Shown: piece after piece, positions 1 through 5,816 of the stretch
Layout of the letters: the number at the start of each line of letters is the position of its first letter
Position numbering within the stretch: position 1 is the stretch's first letter
From: an uncultured Pseudomonas sp.
GTDB lineage: Bacteria; Pseudomonadota; Gammaproteobacteria; Pseudomonadales; Pseudomonadaceae
Assembly: GCF_946885885.1 (NCBI RefSeq)
Contig: NZ_CAMPHN010000249.1
Coordinates: 1-5,816 of the forward strand
DNA length: 5,816 nt
Direction: 5' to 3'
Translations under genes and position numbers: made by a program
The notes under the pieces: model-generated
The model's database searches: none
What the model saw: only the letters and a program-made list of their open reading frames with translations
What the model was told of the DNA's origin: nothing

Positions 1-3000
1 ACCAATGCTTCATCGAGGCGTGCCTGATCCTCCGGTGTGCGCCCGCTGGGATACTGGCTTACCGTGCTCATCACCGCCAACAACGCCTCGACCCTGTGCT
101 CCGGGAGGTAACGGCCGTCCGTCAGTTCGATCCGGGCGATGCGGTTGCCCGGGTCGCTGAACCAGCCCAGTAGCGTGAGGATGTCGGTCGCACCGCTAAA
201 GCGCAGCTGCAGGCTGTCGCCGCTCTGTATCAGGAAGATTTGCTCGGGGCCGTGCGGCAGATGCAGCAGCACGCGGTCTTGATCCTCGGCCAGGCCGCGT
301 TCCTCGATAAAATCGCGCCCGCCTTCGAAGTGGTAGCGGTCGTCGCCCGGCCCGCCGTAGAGGTAGTCGTTACCGCGCCCAGGGCGTAGTACATCGTTGC
401 CGGGGCCGCCGAACAGGTGGTTGCCGCTAGCGTCGCCGCGCAGCTCGTCATTGCCGGCACTGCCGATCAGCGGGCTGCGGTAGTGCGCCTGGATGTAGGC
501 GATGTTGACCAGTTCGGTAGCGGAGAAATCGAAGGTGCGCACGGTGTCGTACATGCCCCTGGGCACTATGACATTCAGCCCGCCGCCGCCATCGATGCGC
601 TCTACCCGGTAGTCGCCATCGAAGCGCTCCAGGCGGATCAGGTCGTCACCCTCGGTGGCGAGGATGCGGTCTCCACCCTCGCCGCCGATATAGGTGCTGG
701 GACCATGATCCGATTCGACCAGGAAGGTGTCGTCGCCGCCTTGCCCATCCAGCAGGTCGTTGCCGAGACCGCCGGCGATGACATCGGCGTCCTGACCGCC
801 GATGATCTGGTCATTACCGGCCAACCCTTCGATCAGCGCGATGGCCTGCAGATGCATGCCGGAGAAGTCGAACACGTTCCGCTCGGCGGTGCCGCGGATA
901 AGGTTGCGACCGCCGTTGCCATCGATTTCCTCGATATTGCTGGCCGCGCCGAAATGCAGCTGCAACAGCACATCGTCGCTGGCGCCGCCGAGCAGACGAT
1001 CCTGCCCTTCCCCACCGTCGTAGTGATTGAGTTCCGTGGCTTCGCCGCGGAACCAGAGCGTGTCGTCGCCCAGCCCACCAAACAACCGATCCCGGCCTGT
1101 GCCGCCGTAGATCACGTCATTACCGGCGCTACCGGTAATGCCGTCATTACCGCCGCCGCCGTCGATCAGGTCGATATTGAGCAGTTCGGTCTGGCTGAAA
1201 TCCAGGATGTTATCGCTGTCATCACCGCTGATCACAGTGTGGCCATCCCCGCCGTCGATACGCTCGACGGTGAGGTCTTGGGCGAAATAACTCAGACCGA
1301 TGCGGTCGTCGCCTGCCGAGCCCAGAATCTGGTCGAAACCCAGGCCGCCGTTGAGTTTGTCGATGCCTTGGTCCTGGCCACTGACCAGGAAGCTGTCGTC
1401 ACCGCCCTCGCCATAGAGCAGGTCGTCACCGGGCCCGCCGATGATCTGGTCACTGCCCTGGCTGGCGAAGATCCGGTCGTTGCCGGCCAGGCCGTCGATG
1501 GCTTCGATATTGCGCAGCTCGGTAGTACGTAGATCCAGGTTGTCGGCCCCGGCGGTGCCTTCGATACGGTTGCGTCCCGCGCCGCCGTCGATCAACTCGA
1601 CATGGTACTGCCCCTCGAAGCGGGTCATGCGCAGCACATCGTCGCCTTCCCCACCGAGAATCCGGTCGTAATCGCTGCCGCCCATAAAGTACTTGGCCGA
1701 TGGGTCGTTGCCTTCGACGATAAAGCTGTCGTTGCCAGCGCCGCCGTCGAGGATGTCCTCGCCAGCACCACCGATCAGCACATCGTCGCCAAGGCTGCCG
1801 ACCAGCTGATCGTTACCAGCGCCACCATGCAGGATATCGTCCTGGCTGGTGCCCTTGAGGCTACCGCCCTCATCGCCCAGTTCGCTGACCGGGGCAGCCG
1901 CCCCCGGCACTATGTCCCAGTGCAGGCGACTGAACTGCAGCGGCTGATCGGCCGGTTGACGCAGCACGATAGTGTCGTGGGCCTGGCTACGGATGCCGGT
2001 GAGCACCTTGCTGAAGCGCACCGGACTGGCGCCCGACACACTCAGGTCGCCGCCTTGCAGCGACGGCGTGGCGGTGACCTCGGTCAGGGCGACGCCGGTG
2101 TTGAGCAACTCCGGGCGCAGACTGATATCGACCATGCCGTCCTCGCCCACTTCGCCGCGCGCCACCACCTGGTAGTGGCAGACGAACAGAAGCTGGCCTT
2201 CCACTTCGTTGTCCAGAGTGCTCAGCAGCACATCCTCTGGGTCCAGGCCGGCGAAGTCGTTGTCGCTGCTCTGCAGCGGCAACAGTTGCAGGCCAACCGG
2301 CTGTGTGCCGTCGATACTGCAGTCATCGACGCCTTGCACACGGATGCGCTGCGGGGTCTGCCAGTTGTCGGCGGTGAAGTACAGGTAGGCCGGCTGGTTG
2401 AGCAGGCGCGCCTCGCTGGCATCGCTGATGGCCAGGTTGAGGGTGACGCTCTGCCCCGCCTTGGGCCCACGGCTTAGGCTGACTTCGATCTCGGCCACGG
2501 CTTCGCCGTATTCGTCCAACTCCAGGCTGGTCACGGGCGTGACGCGAACCTCAGGGGTGGGCGGCAGCAGGGTGACGCTGCAGCAGGCGGCCACTTCGAC
2601 CTGAGTGCTGGCATCGCGGATCAGCGCCTTGATCTGGTAAGTGCCTGGCTCGACACCGGCCAGCGACCACTCGAAGCGGTCGCCGTCACCATCGCTGTCT
2701 TCGGCCAGGCCACTGGCGATCAGCTGTTCGTTGGCATAGAGGTCGATGGTCGCAGCGCTGTCCGGGTCGCTGTCCACCCACTGCAGGCTCACGCTGCCGC
2801 CGCTGAGGGTAATAGCCTCGGCCGGTTGCACGAAGCTCAGGCTCGGGGCGTCGTCCACGCCGTTCTCGTTGACGAAGAAGCGCAGCCAGTCGCTCCAGGG
2901 CGAGTACAGCCCGGTGGCATCCAGGGCACGCACGCGCCAGCGGTACCAGCGGTTGTCGTCCAGGGTCAGGGATGGTGTCCAGTGCAGTTCGCCGGTCACC

Positions 3001-5816
3001 TGGCTGGCCAGGGCTTGTTCGCCCGGCTCGGCGTAGAGTTCGAACTCATAGCTAAGCGTGTCGCCGTCCGCATCCTGCACCGGGTGCACGGCCAGGCGCG
3101 GGTTGCGCACCTCGAGCCAGGCGCCGTTCGCCGGATTGTCGACCGCCGGCAGCGGCGGCGACTCCTGGAATTGGTTGACCTGGAAGCTGCCGGCCAACCA
3201 CTCCGACTCCTGCTCGCCATCGCTGGCGCGGGCCCGCCAGTGGTACACGCGGTTCTCTTCCAGGGCGCCCGGTACTGGCCACTGGATGCCTTCGGCGCCA
3301 GCGCTGAACCAGTCGGAATCGAGCTTATCGACACCGTCGAAGCGCTCGTTGTCGTCCAGCTGGATGCGGTAGCTGAGCGGCCGGCGCTCTGGATCGTTGG
3401 CGGCATCCAGACGCAGGGTCACGCCTTCGCTCTCGGCGATGCGTTGGCCTTGCAGCGGCCAGGCCAGGCCCGGGGCACTCGGCGCCTTGTTGCTCAGGCT
3501 GACGCCGAACAGGCTCGGTTCGCTCGGGGTCACCGCGCCTCGCGGGTCCTGGGCTTCCACCAGCCAGAAGTAGAAGCGGTCTTCCTCCAGCGCCACCGGC
3601 GACTGCCAACTGGTCACGCCGTCGGCGCCGGGCAGCAAGCCACTGACTTCGGTCAGGGGCTGGCTGAAATCATCGTCGTCTTCGCCAAATACCCGCACCC
3701 GGTAGGTCAGCGGCTCTTCGTCGACATCCAGGCTGTTGTTGAAGCTAAACAGCGGTCGGGTGTCGGCAACCAGGCCCATGGGCGTGGGGCTGAGCAGCAC
3801 CGGCGCCGTCGGCGCATCGTTGGCCGTGTTGATAAAGAAGCGGCCGTTGAGCCATTCGCTGCTGCCCTTGTCATTGCTGACCTTGACTCGCCAGTAGTAG
3901 CGGCGGTTGTCGTGCAGGTCGGCGTCGGGCTCCAGCTGGTCGGGCTTGACCACCCATTCGGTGCTGTTGCTGCCGGGGCTGACGGCAGCGGACTTGGCCA
4001 GCAACTGGCTCATGGCTTCGTCGGCATACAGCTCGAACCAGTAGCTGAGGCTCTGGCCACTGACCTGGGTCGGGCTGTTGCTCACCCGCAGCGCCGGGTA
4101 CAGGTCGGTCACCTGGGCGTTATCGGCCGGGCTCAGCAGTTGCGGCGGCAGCGGTGTGGCATCGGCCACCTTGGGGTCGGTGCGGTTGCCGAATTCGTCG
4201 AGGTCGGAAACGCCATCGCCGTCGAAGTCACCCACGCCGTCACGGTCCAGATTGCCGAAGTGCTCCTGCTCCCAGGCGTCGTCCATGCCATCGCCGTCGC
4301 TGTCGCCCTGGCGGAAAATCTGGATACCGACCGGCAGGCTGGCACCCAGCTCGCCATCGCTGGCCATGAAGTTGACCACGTAGCGTCCGGCCTGGCCTTG
4401 CAGGGGAGCCCAGGAGAAGGTGCCGCGGCCCTGGCCTTCGTCTTTGAAGGTGGCGCCGCTGGGCAGGCCTTCGGCAGAGAGCATGGGAATCGTGCCGTTG
4501 GGGTCACTGGCGCGCACCAGGAAGCCGACTTGGCCGCCTTCATGGGCGCTGCGATCCATGATGGCCTGGAATACCGGGGCCTTGGGCTCCTGGCTCAGTT
4601 CGCCAAACTCTACGCTGTACTGGCTATCAGGTTGGGTATCGAACAGGTTGAGGTAGTAGTTAAAGGTGCGCCCGTCTTCCGCGCGCTCCTTACTCAGCCA
4701 GGCGTTATGCGGCGACAACGTCGAGCCATTGCTGCGCAGCACGCGCTGCAGGCCTTTACTGCCCTGGTAGGGGTCGGCCACGCGCACATAGCCCAGGCCC
4801 GGCTGGGCACTGACGGTGAGGCTGCGCAGGGTCGAACTGCCGCTGAGGCTGCCATTCAGACGGTTGACCGGGGTGCAGTCCAGGCAGGGTGCATTGTCGG
4901 CCTGGCCAGTACTGTCGGATTCGAAGATATAGAGGTCGTCGCCGACCAAGGCGAGGAAGTCGCGGACACGGTCGCGGGTCGGCAGGTCGACCAGCACGTC
5001 GCGCAGTAGAAAGCGCGCGTGGGTGGCATCCAACAGCGAGGTCAGGCGCCCGCCCAGTTCGTCGGGGTGAGTGAAGGAGGCGCTGAAGTCGATAAATTTG
5101 CCGGATAAGGTGCTTTCCATCAGCCAGCGGCCGTTGCGGTTCTTACCGGGGGCAATCTGGCCAAAATCCAGCAACAGGGTCGGCGCCGCCGGGGCCTCGT
5201 CGACGAAGCTGTTGGTGATGCGGAAGTTGATCGCCAGGCCCAGTTCGTTGCCGACAATGCGCGGCTGCGCCGACTCCAGCTTGACGCTCTTGGCCTCGCC
5301 ACGGCCGCTGTTGCGGATGCGCACGCCCAGGGTATAGGGCTCCGGCGCTTCGATCTCGGGGGTGAAGGCGTCGTCGGCGATGACGTGCTGGGTCAGGAAG
5401 TAGTCCAGGGTGAGCTGCGGCTGGGGTTTGACCGTGATGGTGTCGGGGGTCACCGTCAGGGATTCGACCTTGCCGCCGGCGTTGTAGCTCAGGGCGGCAC
5501 CGACGCTGTAGCGCTTGCCCGCCAGGCCCTCGCCCGCCGCGCCGGCGGTGGGGATGATCAGCCAACGCAGCACGCCGCTGGCCTTGGCCGGCACCTGGCC
5601 ATTGGTCACCGCGCCGTCGGCGCCGGATTGCAGGCTGTTGACGTTCTGGCTGTCGTCCAGGCGGATAAAGAAGGCCGCGCCCTCCGCGTTGGGGTCGGAG
5701 CTGGCGGTGACCACATTGCCCTGGTCGTCCTCGAACAGCACCTGGATCTGTAGTTCATCCAGGGCAATGGTGTCCAGGCCGTTATTGATGCGCATGGTGG
5801 CCTCGAACGCCTGGCG
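1..5816 (-). CDS. Giant RTX-type calcium-binding, multidomain secreted protein (internal fragment)
   Basis: One frame is open across the entire window on the minus strand: complete codons run from 5816 to 3, giving 1,938 residues with no stop, start or frameshift. Repeated nonapeptides of the form GGxGxDxLx and a domain typical of haemolysin-type calcium-binding proteins near the 3' end identify it as an RTX protein. Such proteins leave the cell through a type I secretion system using an uncleaved C-terminal signal and fold outside in calcium. Upstream of the RTX part is a chain of Ig, fibronectin-III-like, Calx-beta-like and CARDB-like domains, an arrangement usual in adhesins or extracellular matrix proteins. 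No catalytic motif was seen. The first Met codon (residue 8, 5795..5793) is not a convincing start, because coding-like sequence continues upstream of it and no ribosome binding site is visible. The gene continues beyond both window ends. The RTX assignment is firm; the adhesin-like role is inference. Confidence 0.95.
3..101 (-). other. Start of the C-terminal tail leading to the export signal (residues 1906-1938)
   Basis: The tail reads EHRVEALLAVMSTVSQYPSG and then RTPEDQARLDEAL, where the window ends in the middle of a codon. A hydrophobic helix-like stretch (VEALLAVMSTV), then a Gly/Pro break and a second helix, is the common ending of RTX proteins with this domain order, many of which finish within a few tens of residues. 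The uncleaved type I secretion signal would lie here and just beyond the window. The stop codon is not visible. Confidence 0.55.
102..281 (-). other. Haemolysin-type calcium-binding related domain (residues 1846-1905)
   Basis: The segment QDRVLLHLPHGPEQIFLIQS, followed by DSLQLRFSGATDILTLLGWF and NRIARIELTDGRYL, matches the domain that commonly follows RTX repeats (HCBP_related). The matching order is D-R-[VL] strand, L-x-x-x-x-D-L-x-[LI], a D-x-[LV]-T-[LV] strand, x-x-W-F, and R-I-x-x-I-x-x-x-D-G. It forms the C-terminal end of the beta-roll region and precedes the type I secretion signal. Its presence shows that the true C-terminus is near and that the window ends shortly before the stop codon. 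Confidence 0.85.
342..731 (-). repeat. Divergent fourth super-repeat unit with extra nonapeptides (residues 1696-1825)
   Basis: This copy starts DTFLVESDHG, lacks one residue early, and gains residues around VPRGMYDTVRTFDFS. It has IAYIQAHYRSP where the other units have a G-x-x-GND turn, so one calcium-binding turn seems lost. It then ends with three nonapeptides in register (GGPGNDVLR, PGRGNDYLY, GGPGDDRYH at residues 1803, 1812 and 1821), one pair more than in the other units. The last run leads to YHFEGGRDFIEERG, a usual closing phrase of RTX arrays. It looks like a cap on the repeat stack. Confidence 0.75.
342..1730 (-). repeat. Four-copy RTX super-repeat, 111-residue period (residues 1363-1825)
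   Basis: Units start at a D in DSFIV, DSFLV, DTLWF and DTFLV at positions 1730, 1397, 1064 and 731. Units 1, 2 and 3 are each exactly 333 bases (111 residues) with no gap; unit 4 is 390 bases. Conserved positions inside a unit are GG (17-18), D-x-[IL]-L (22-25), IDG (47-49), D at 66 (DFS in units 2 and 3), an L-x-x-I strand (72-75), G-x-x-GND (80-85), GGxGxD (98-103) and a closing G-D (110-111). Hand-counted ungapped identity of unit 1 to units 2 and 3 is about 44-46%. Each unit therefore pairs a non-RTX strand segment (DFSxTELxNI) with degenerate nonapeptides at both ends. I recall similar units in large Pseudomonas RTX proteins. They probably form alternating beta-roll and beta-helix turns. 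Confidence 0.85.
1731..1853 (-). repeat. First RTX nonapeptide block (residues 1322-1362)
   Basis: Nonapeptides stand in perfect register: GTSQDDILH (1322), GGAGNDQLV (1331), GSLGDDVLI (1340), GGAGEDILD (1349) and GGAGNDSFI (1358). The last of these runs into the super-repeat. They match the RTX consensus GGxGxDxUx, where U is a large hydrophobic residue. Consecutive copies form a parallel beta-roll in which the Gly/Asp turns bind calcium, so the block folds only after export into a calcium-rich medium. This is the cleanest uninterrupted RTX run in the window. Confidence 0.95.
1869..2198 (-). other. Beta-sandwich-like segment before the RTX block (residues 1207-1316)
   Basis: After QLLFVCHYQVVARGE, the part MVDISLRPELLNTGVALTEV leads to TPSLQGGDLSVSGASPVRF and then TIVLRQPADQPLQFSRLHWD. 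The order DISLxxxLxNTG, xxVxVSGxxxxF, DTIVLR and P-x-x-x-L-x-W resembles beta-sandwich segments that recur in secreted bacterial proteins and are related in style to CARDB. I give no family name. It joins the Calx-beta-like domain to the first RTX nonapeptides through the short spacer VPGAAAPVSELGDE. One cysteine is at residue 1213; no cysteine occurs after it in the window. Confidence 0.5.
2199..2558 (-). other. Calx-beta-like domain (residues 1087-1206)
   Basis: Characteristic phrases are LELDEYGEAVAEIEVSLSR, VTLNLAISDASEARLL, YLYFTADNWQTPQRIRVQGV and DDCSIDGTQPVGLQL. The combination of an acidic start, a beta-strand ending in LS, a D/S-x-x-E-A loop, the YLxFTxxNWxxPQxIxVxGVDD signature and a following DG turn is typical of Calx-beta-like repeats in bacterial surface proteins. 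These fold as calcium-binding beta-sandwiches and often occur next to RTX blocks. One cysteine (residue 1166) sits where the family usually has a non-cysteine residue after VDD. A single copy is present, whereas many proteins carry several. Confidence 0.75.
2559..2861 (-). other. Bacterial Ig-like domain (residues 986-1086)
   Basis: The segment reads DDAPSLSFVQPAEAITLSGG, then VSLQWVDSDPDS, IDLYANEQLIAS, FEWSLAGVEPGTYQIKALIRDAS and a final VTLLPP strand. The order P-x-x-G, a strand ending in D-x-D, xxLYANxxLI, W-x-x-x-G-V-x-x-G-x-Y-x-I-x-A and D matches bacterial Ig-like domains of the Big_7 type, which act as spacers in secreted proteins. An EDSDGDGDRF insertion between strands could bind calcium. 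Two adjacent cysteines (residues 1078 and 1079) lie in the last strand, which is unusual. The domain follows the fibronectin-like array directly. Confidence 0.7.
2862..4160 (-). repeat. Four tandem fibronectin-III-like domains (residues 553-985)
   Basis: Four units of about 99-113 residues follow each other: 4160..3822 (residues 553-665), 3821..3489 (666-776), 3488..3159 (777-886) and 3158..2862 (887-985). Each opens with a proline-rich start (LPPQLLSPAD, APTAPVLLSP, APSAPGLAWP, PLPAVDNPANG). Each then has a strand of the type LSYxFELYAD (SLSYWFELYAD, PLTYRVRVFGE, PLSYRIQLDDN, TLSYEFELYAE). Each carries the late motif [DE][DE]xRxYxW (DNRRYYWRVKVS, EDRFYFWLVEA, ENRVYHWRARAS, DNRWYRWRVRAL); in units 1, 3 and 4 this is followed by an xSxW loop, which unit 2 lacks. 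These are hallmarks of bacterial fibronectin-III-like domains. The units are old copies, clearly diverged in sequence. They probably form an extended rod; no binding site such as RGD was seen. Confidence 0.85.
4167..4304 (-). other. DxDGDG calcium-binding linker, thrombospondin type 3 / EF-hand-like (residues 505-550)
   Basis: Residues 505-513 are DSDGDGMDD, followed by AWEQEHFGNLDRDGVGDFDGDGVSDLDEF and NRTDP. Three acidic DxDGxx loops within about 40 residues, with the surrounding D-x-W-E, HFG and EF-x-x-x-T-D-P residues, reproduce a very common bacterial extracellular motif (TSP3_bac or dockerin-like). Each loop can bind calcium in EF-hand geometry. It separates the Ig-like domain from the fibronectin-like array and probably stiffens the stalk when calcium is bound. 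Recognition is confident; the physical role is inferred from the family. Confidence 0.8.
4311..4586 (-). other. Putative Ig-like / cadherin-like domain (residues 411-502)
   Basis: The segment runs from PKAPVFQAIMDRSAHEGGQV through FLVRASDPNG, LSAEGLPSGATFKDEGQG, GTFSWAPLQGQAGRY and VVNFMASDGELGA. This is the characteristic order of the bacterial putative-Ig (He_PIG) family: P-x-F, an E/G-rich turn, a V-x-A-x-D-P-[ND]-G loop, GLPxGxxF, G-x-F-x-W-x-P, G-x-Y and a final V-x-D-G. These domains are structural spacers in extracellular proteins, and the Asp-rich loops often bind calcium between neighbouring domains. The length of about 92 residues matches the family. The domain leads straight into the DxDGDG linker. 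Confidence 0.8.
4587..5021 (-). other. Unnamed conserved-looking domain with a CxxC motif (residues 266-410)
   Basis: It starts HARFLLRDVLVDLPTRDRV, followed by LVGDDLYIFES, then a CLDC motif at residues 311-314. Next come a Ser/Gly-rich strand region, the phrase GYVRVADPYQGSKGLQRVLR, and finally FNYYLNLFDT and YSVEFGE. The composition is mixed beta and polar, consistent with an extracellular domain. I recall a comparable order (xYxxxADPxxGxxxLxxVxR, then a W-containing loop, then a YxLxFE strand) in large surface proteins of Bacteroidota, but could not test it here. The CxxC pair might form a disulfide or bind a metal; no partner is visible nearby. Function unknown. Confidence 0.4.
5022..5429 (-). 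other. CARDB/APHP-like beta domain (residues 130-265)
   Basis: The segment begins KPQPQLTLDYFLTQ and carries the phrase YTLGVRIRNSGRGEAKSV, which fits the pattern of CARDB-like adhesion domains (a strand, then xNxGxGxAxxV). It continues with ELGLAINFRI, LLLDFGQIAPGKNRNGRWLM and FIDFSASFTH, a succession of amphipathic strands. CARDB-like domains are extracellular beta-sandwiches found in tandem in bacterial and archaeal surface proteins. The segment lies directly between two other beta-rich segments with no linker, suggesting that residues 1-410 form one conserved block. The family assignment rests on the motif only. Confidence 0.5.
5430..5816 (-). other. N-terminal visible beta-rich domain (residues 1-129)
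   Basis: This is the most N-terminal part of the protein in the window and is probably cut by the window edge. It reads RQAFEATMRINNGLDTIAL and then alternates hydrophobic strands (LQIQVLFED, GVLRWLIIPT, YSVGAALSYN, LTVTPDTITV) with Gly/Asp/Asn-rich turns. This pattern is typical of an extracellular beta-sandwich about 120-130 residues long. I recall similar segments in large bacterial surface proteins, where an INNG motif and an xIPT motif occur in the same order just before a KPxPxLxLxYF motif, as here at residue 130. I cannot give a confirmed Pfam name. No signal peptide or membrane segment is present, as expected for a position internal to the protein. Confidence 0.5.

Noticed and set aside
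342..1853. Regular repeats that might suggest a CRISPR array or DNA satellite
   Set aside because: The repetition is at protein level: units differ strongly in nucleotide sequence, no constant DNA repeat alternates with unique spacers, and the frame remains open throughout with RTX motifs.
2826..5009. A 727-codon open frame on the plus strand, with three further long plus-strand frames at 417-1532, 1602-2477 and 5385-5753
   Set aside because: All four lie in the same register, exactly complementary codon by codon to the minus-strand gene. A stop in this register needs TTA, CTA or TCA in the real gene, and these codons are rare here; each of the four frames ends at a CTA leucine codon of the gene. 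The predicted plus-strand proteins have no recognisable domain and are Ala/Val/Gln-rich mirror images of the repeats.
4133..5565. Minus-strand open frames of 136-140 codons at 4133-4543 and 5143-5565 (also 2996-3406)
   Set aside because: They are out of frame with the continuous minus-strand gene, which has recognisable domains through the same bases. Their products are Arg/Pro/Ser/Ala-rich, as expected for shifted reading of GC-rich DNA.
5793..5795. ATG at residue 8 as the start codon of the gene
   Set aside because: No ribosome binding site is visible in the 21 bases before it. The preceding residues RQAFEAT continue the same domain, and starting there would leave the protein without its N-terminal part.
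1..5816. Possible frameshift or pseudogene
   Set aside because: Domains run in order through a single frame across the whole window with no stop and no break in domain continuity.
1..5816. Promoter, terminator or RNA gene inside the window
   Set aside because: Every base is accounted for by the continuous coding frame. No intergenic gap exists and no hairpin with a T-run was noticed.

Overview
The whole 5,816-base window lies inside one very large protein-coding gene on the minus strand. Read from position 5816 down to 3, this frame gives 1,938 consecutive sense codons with no stop. Neither its start codon nor its stop codon is in the window. No other gene, RNA gene, mobile element, CRISPR array, promoter or terminator could be supported. 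Residue numbers below count from the first complete codon at 5816 (residue 1 = 5816..5814); they are not true protein numbers.

The DNA is GC-rich and strongly prefers C or G in third codon positions (CTG, GGC, GCC, CGC); TTA and CTA leucine codons are rare. With the type of RTX repeat present, this suggests a gammaproteobacterium, most likely of the Pseudomonas group. That placement is inference.

Layout from N- to C-terminus: residues 1-410 (5816..4587) are a block of beta-rich extracellular segments, including a CARDB-like one. Residues 411-502 are a putative Ig-like/cadherin-like domain. Residues 505-550 are a short DxDGDG calcium-binding linker of the thrombospondin type 3/EF-hand kind. 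Residues 553-985 hold four tandem fibronectin-III-like repeats. Residues 986-1086 are a bacterial Ig-like domain, 1087-1206 a Calx-beta-like domain, and 1207-1316 another beta-sandwich-like segment. Residues 1322-1366 are five perfect-register RTX nonapeptides. Residues 1363-1825 are four copies of a larger RTX super-repeat, the first three exactly 111 residues each. Residues 1846-1905 match the haemolysin-type calcium-binding related domain that normally follows RTX blocks, and the last 33 residues lead toward a C-terminus just outside the window.

The product is best read as a giant multidomain calcium-binding protein exported by a type I secretion system: a long rod of beta-sandwich domains ending in a calcium-folded RTX beta-roll and an uncleaved C-terminal export signal. 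No catalytic domain is visible, so adhesion, matrix or surface-layer roles are more plausible than enzymatic ones, but the missing N-terminus could change that. The most useful observations are the exact-length 111-residue super-repeat, the divergent fourth copy, the unnamed N-terminal block, and cysteines in a type of protein that usually has very few.
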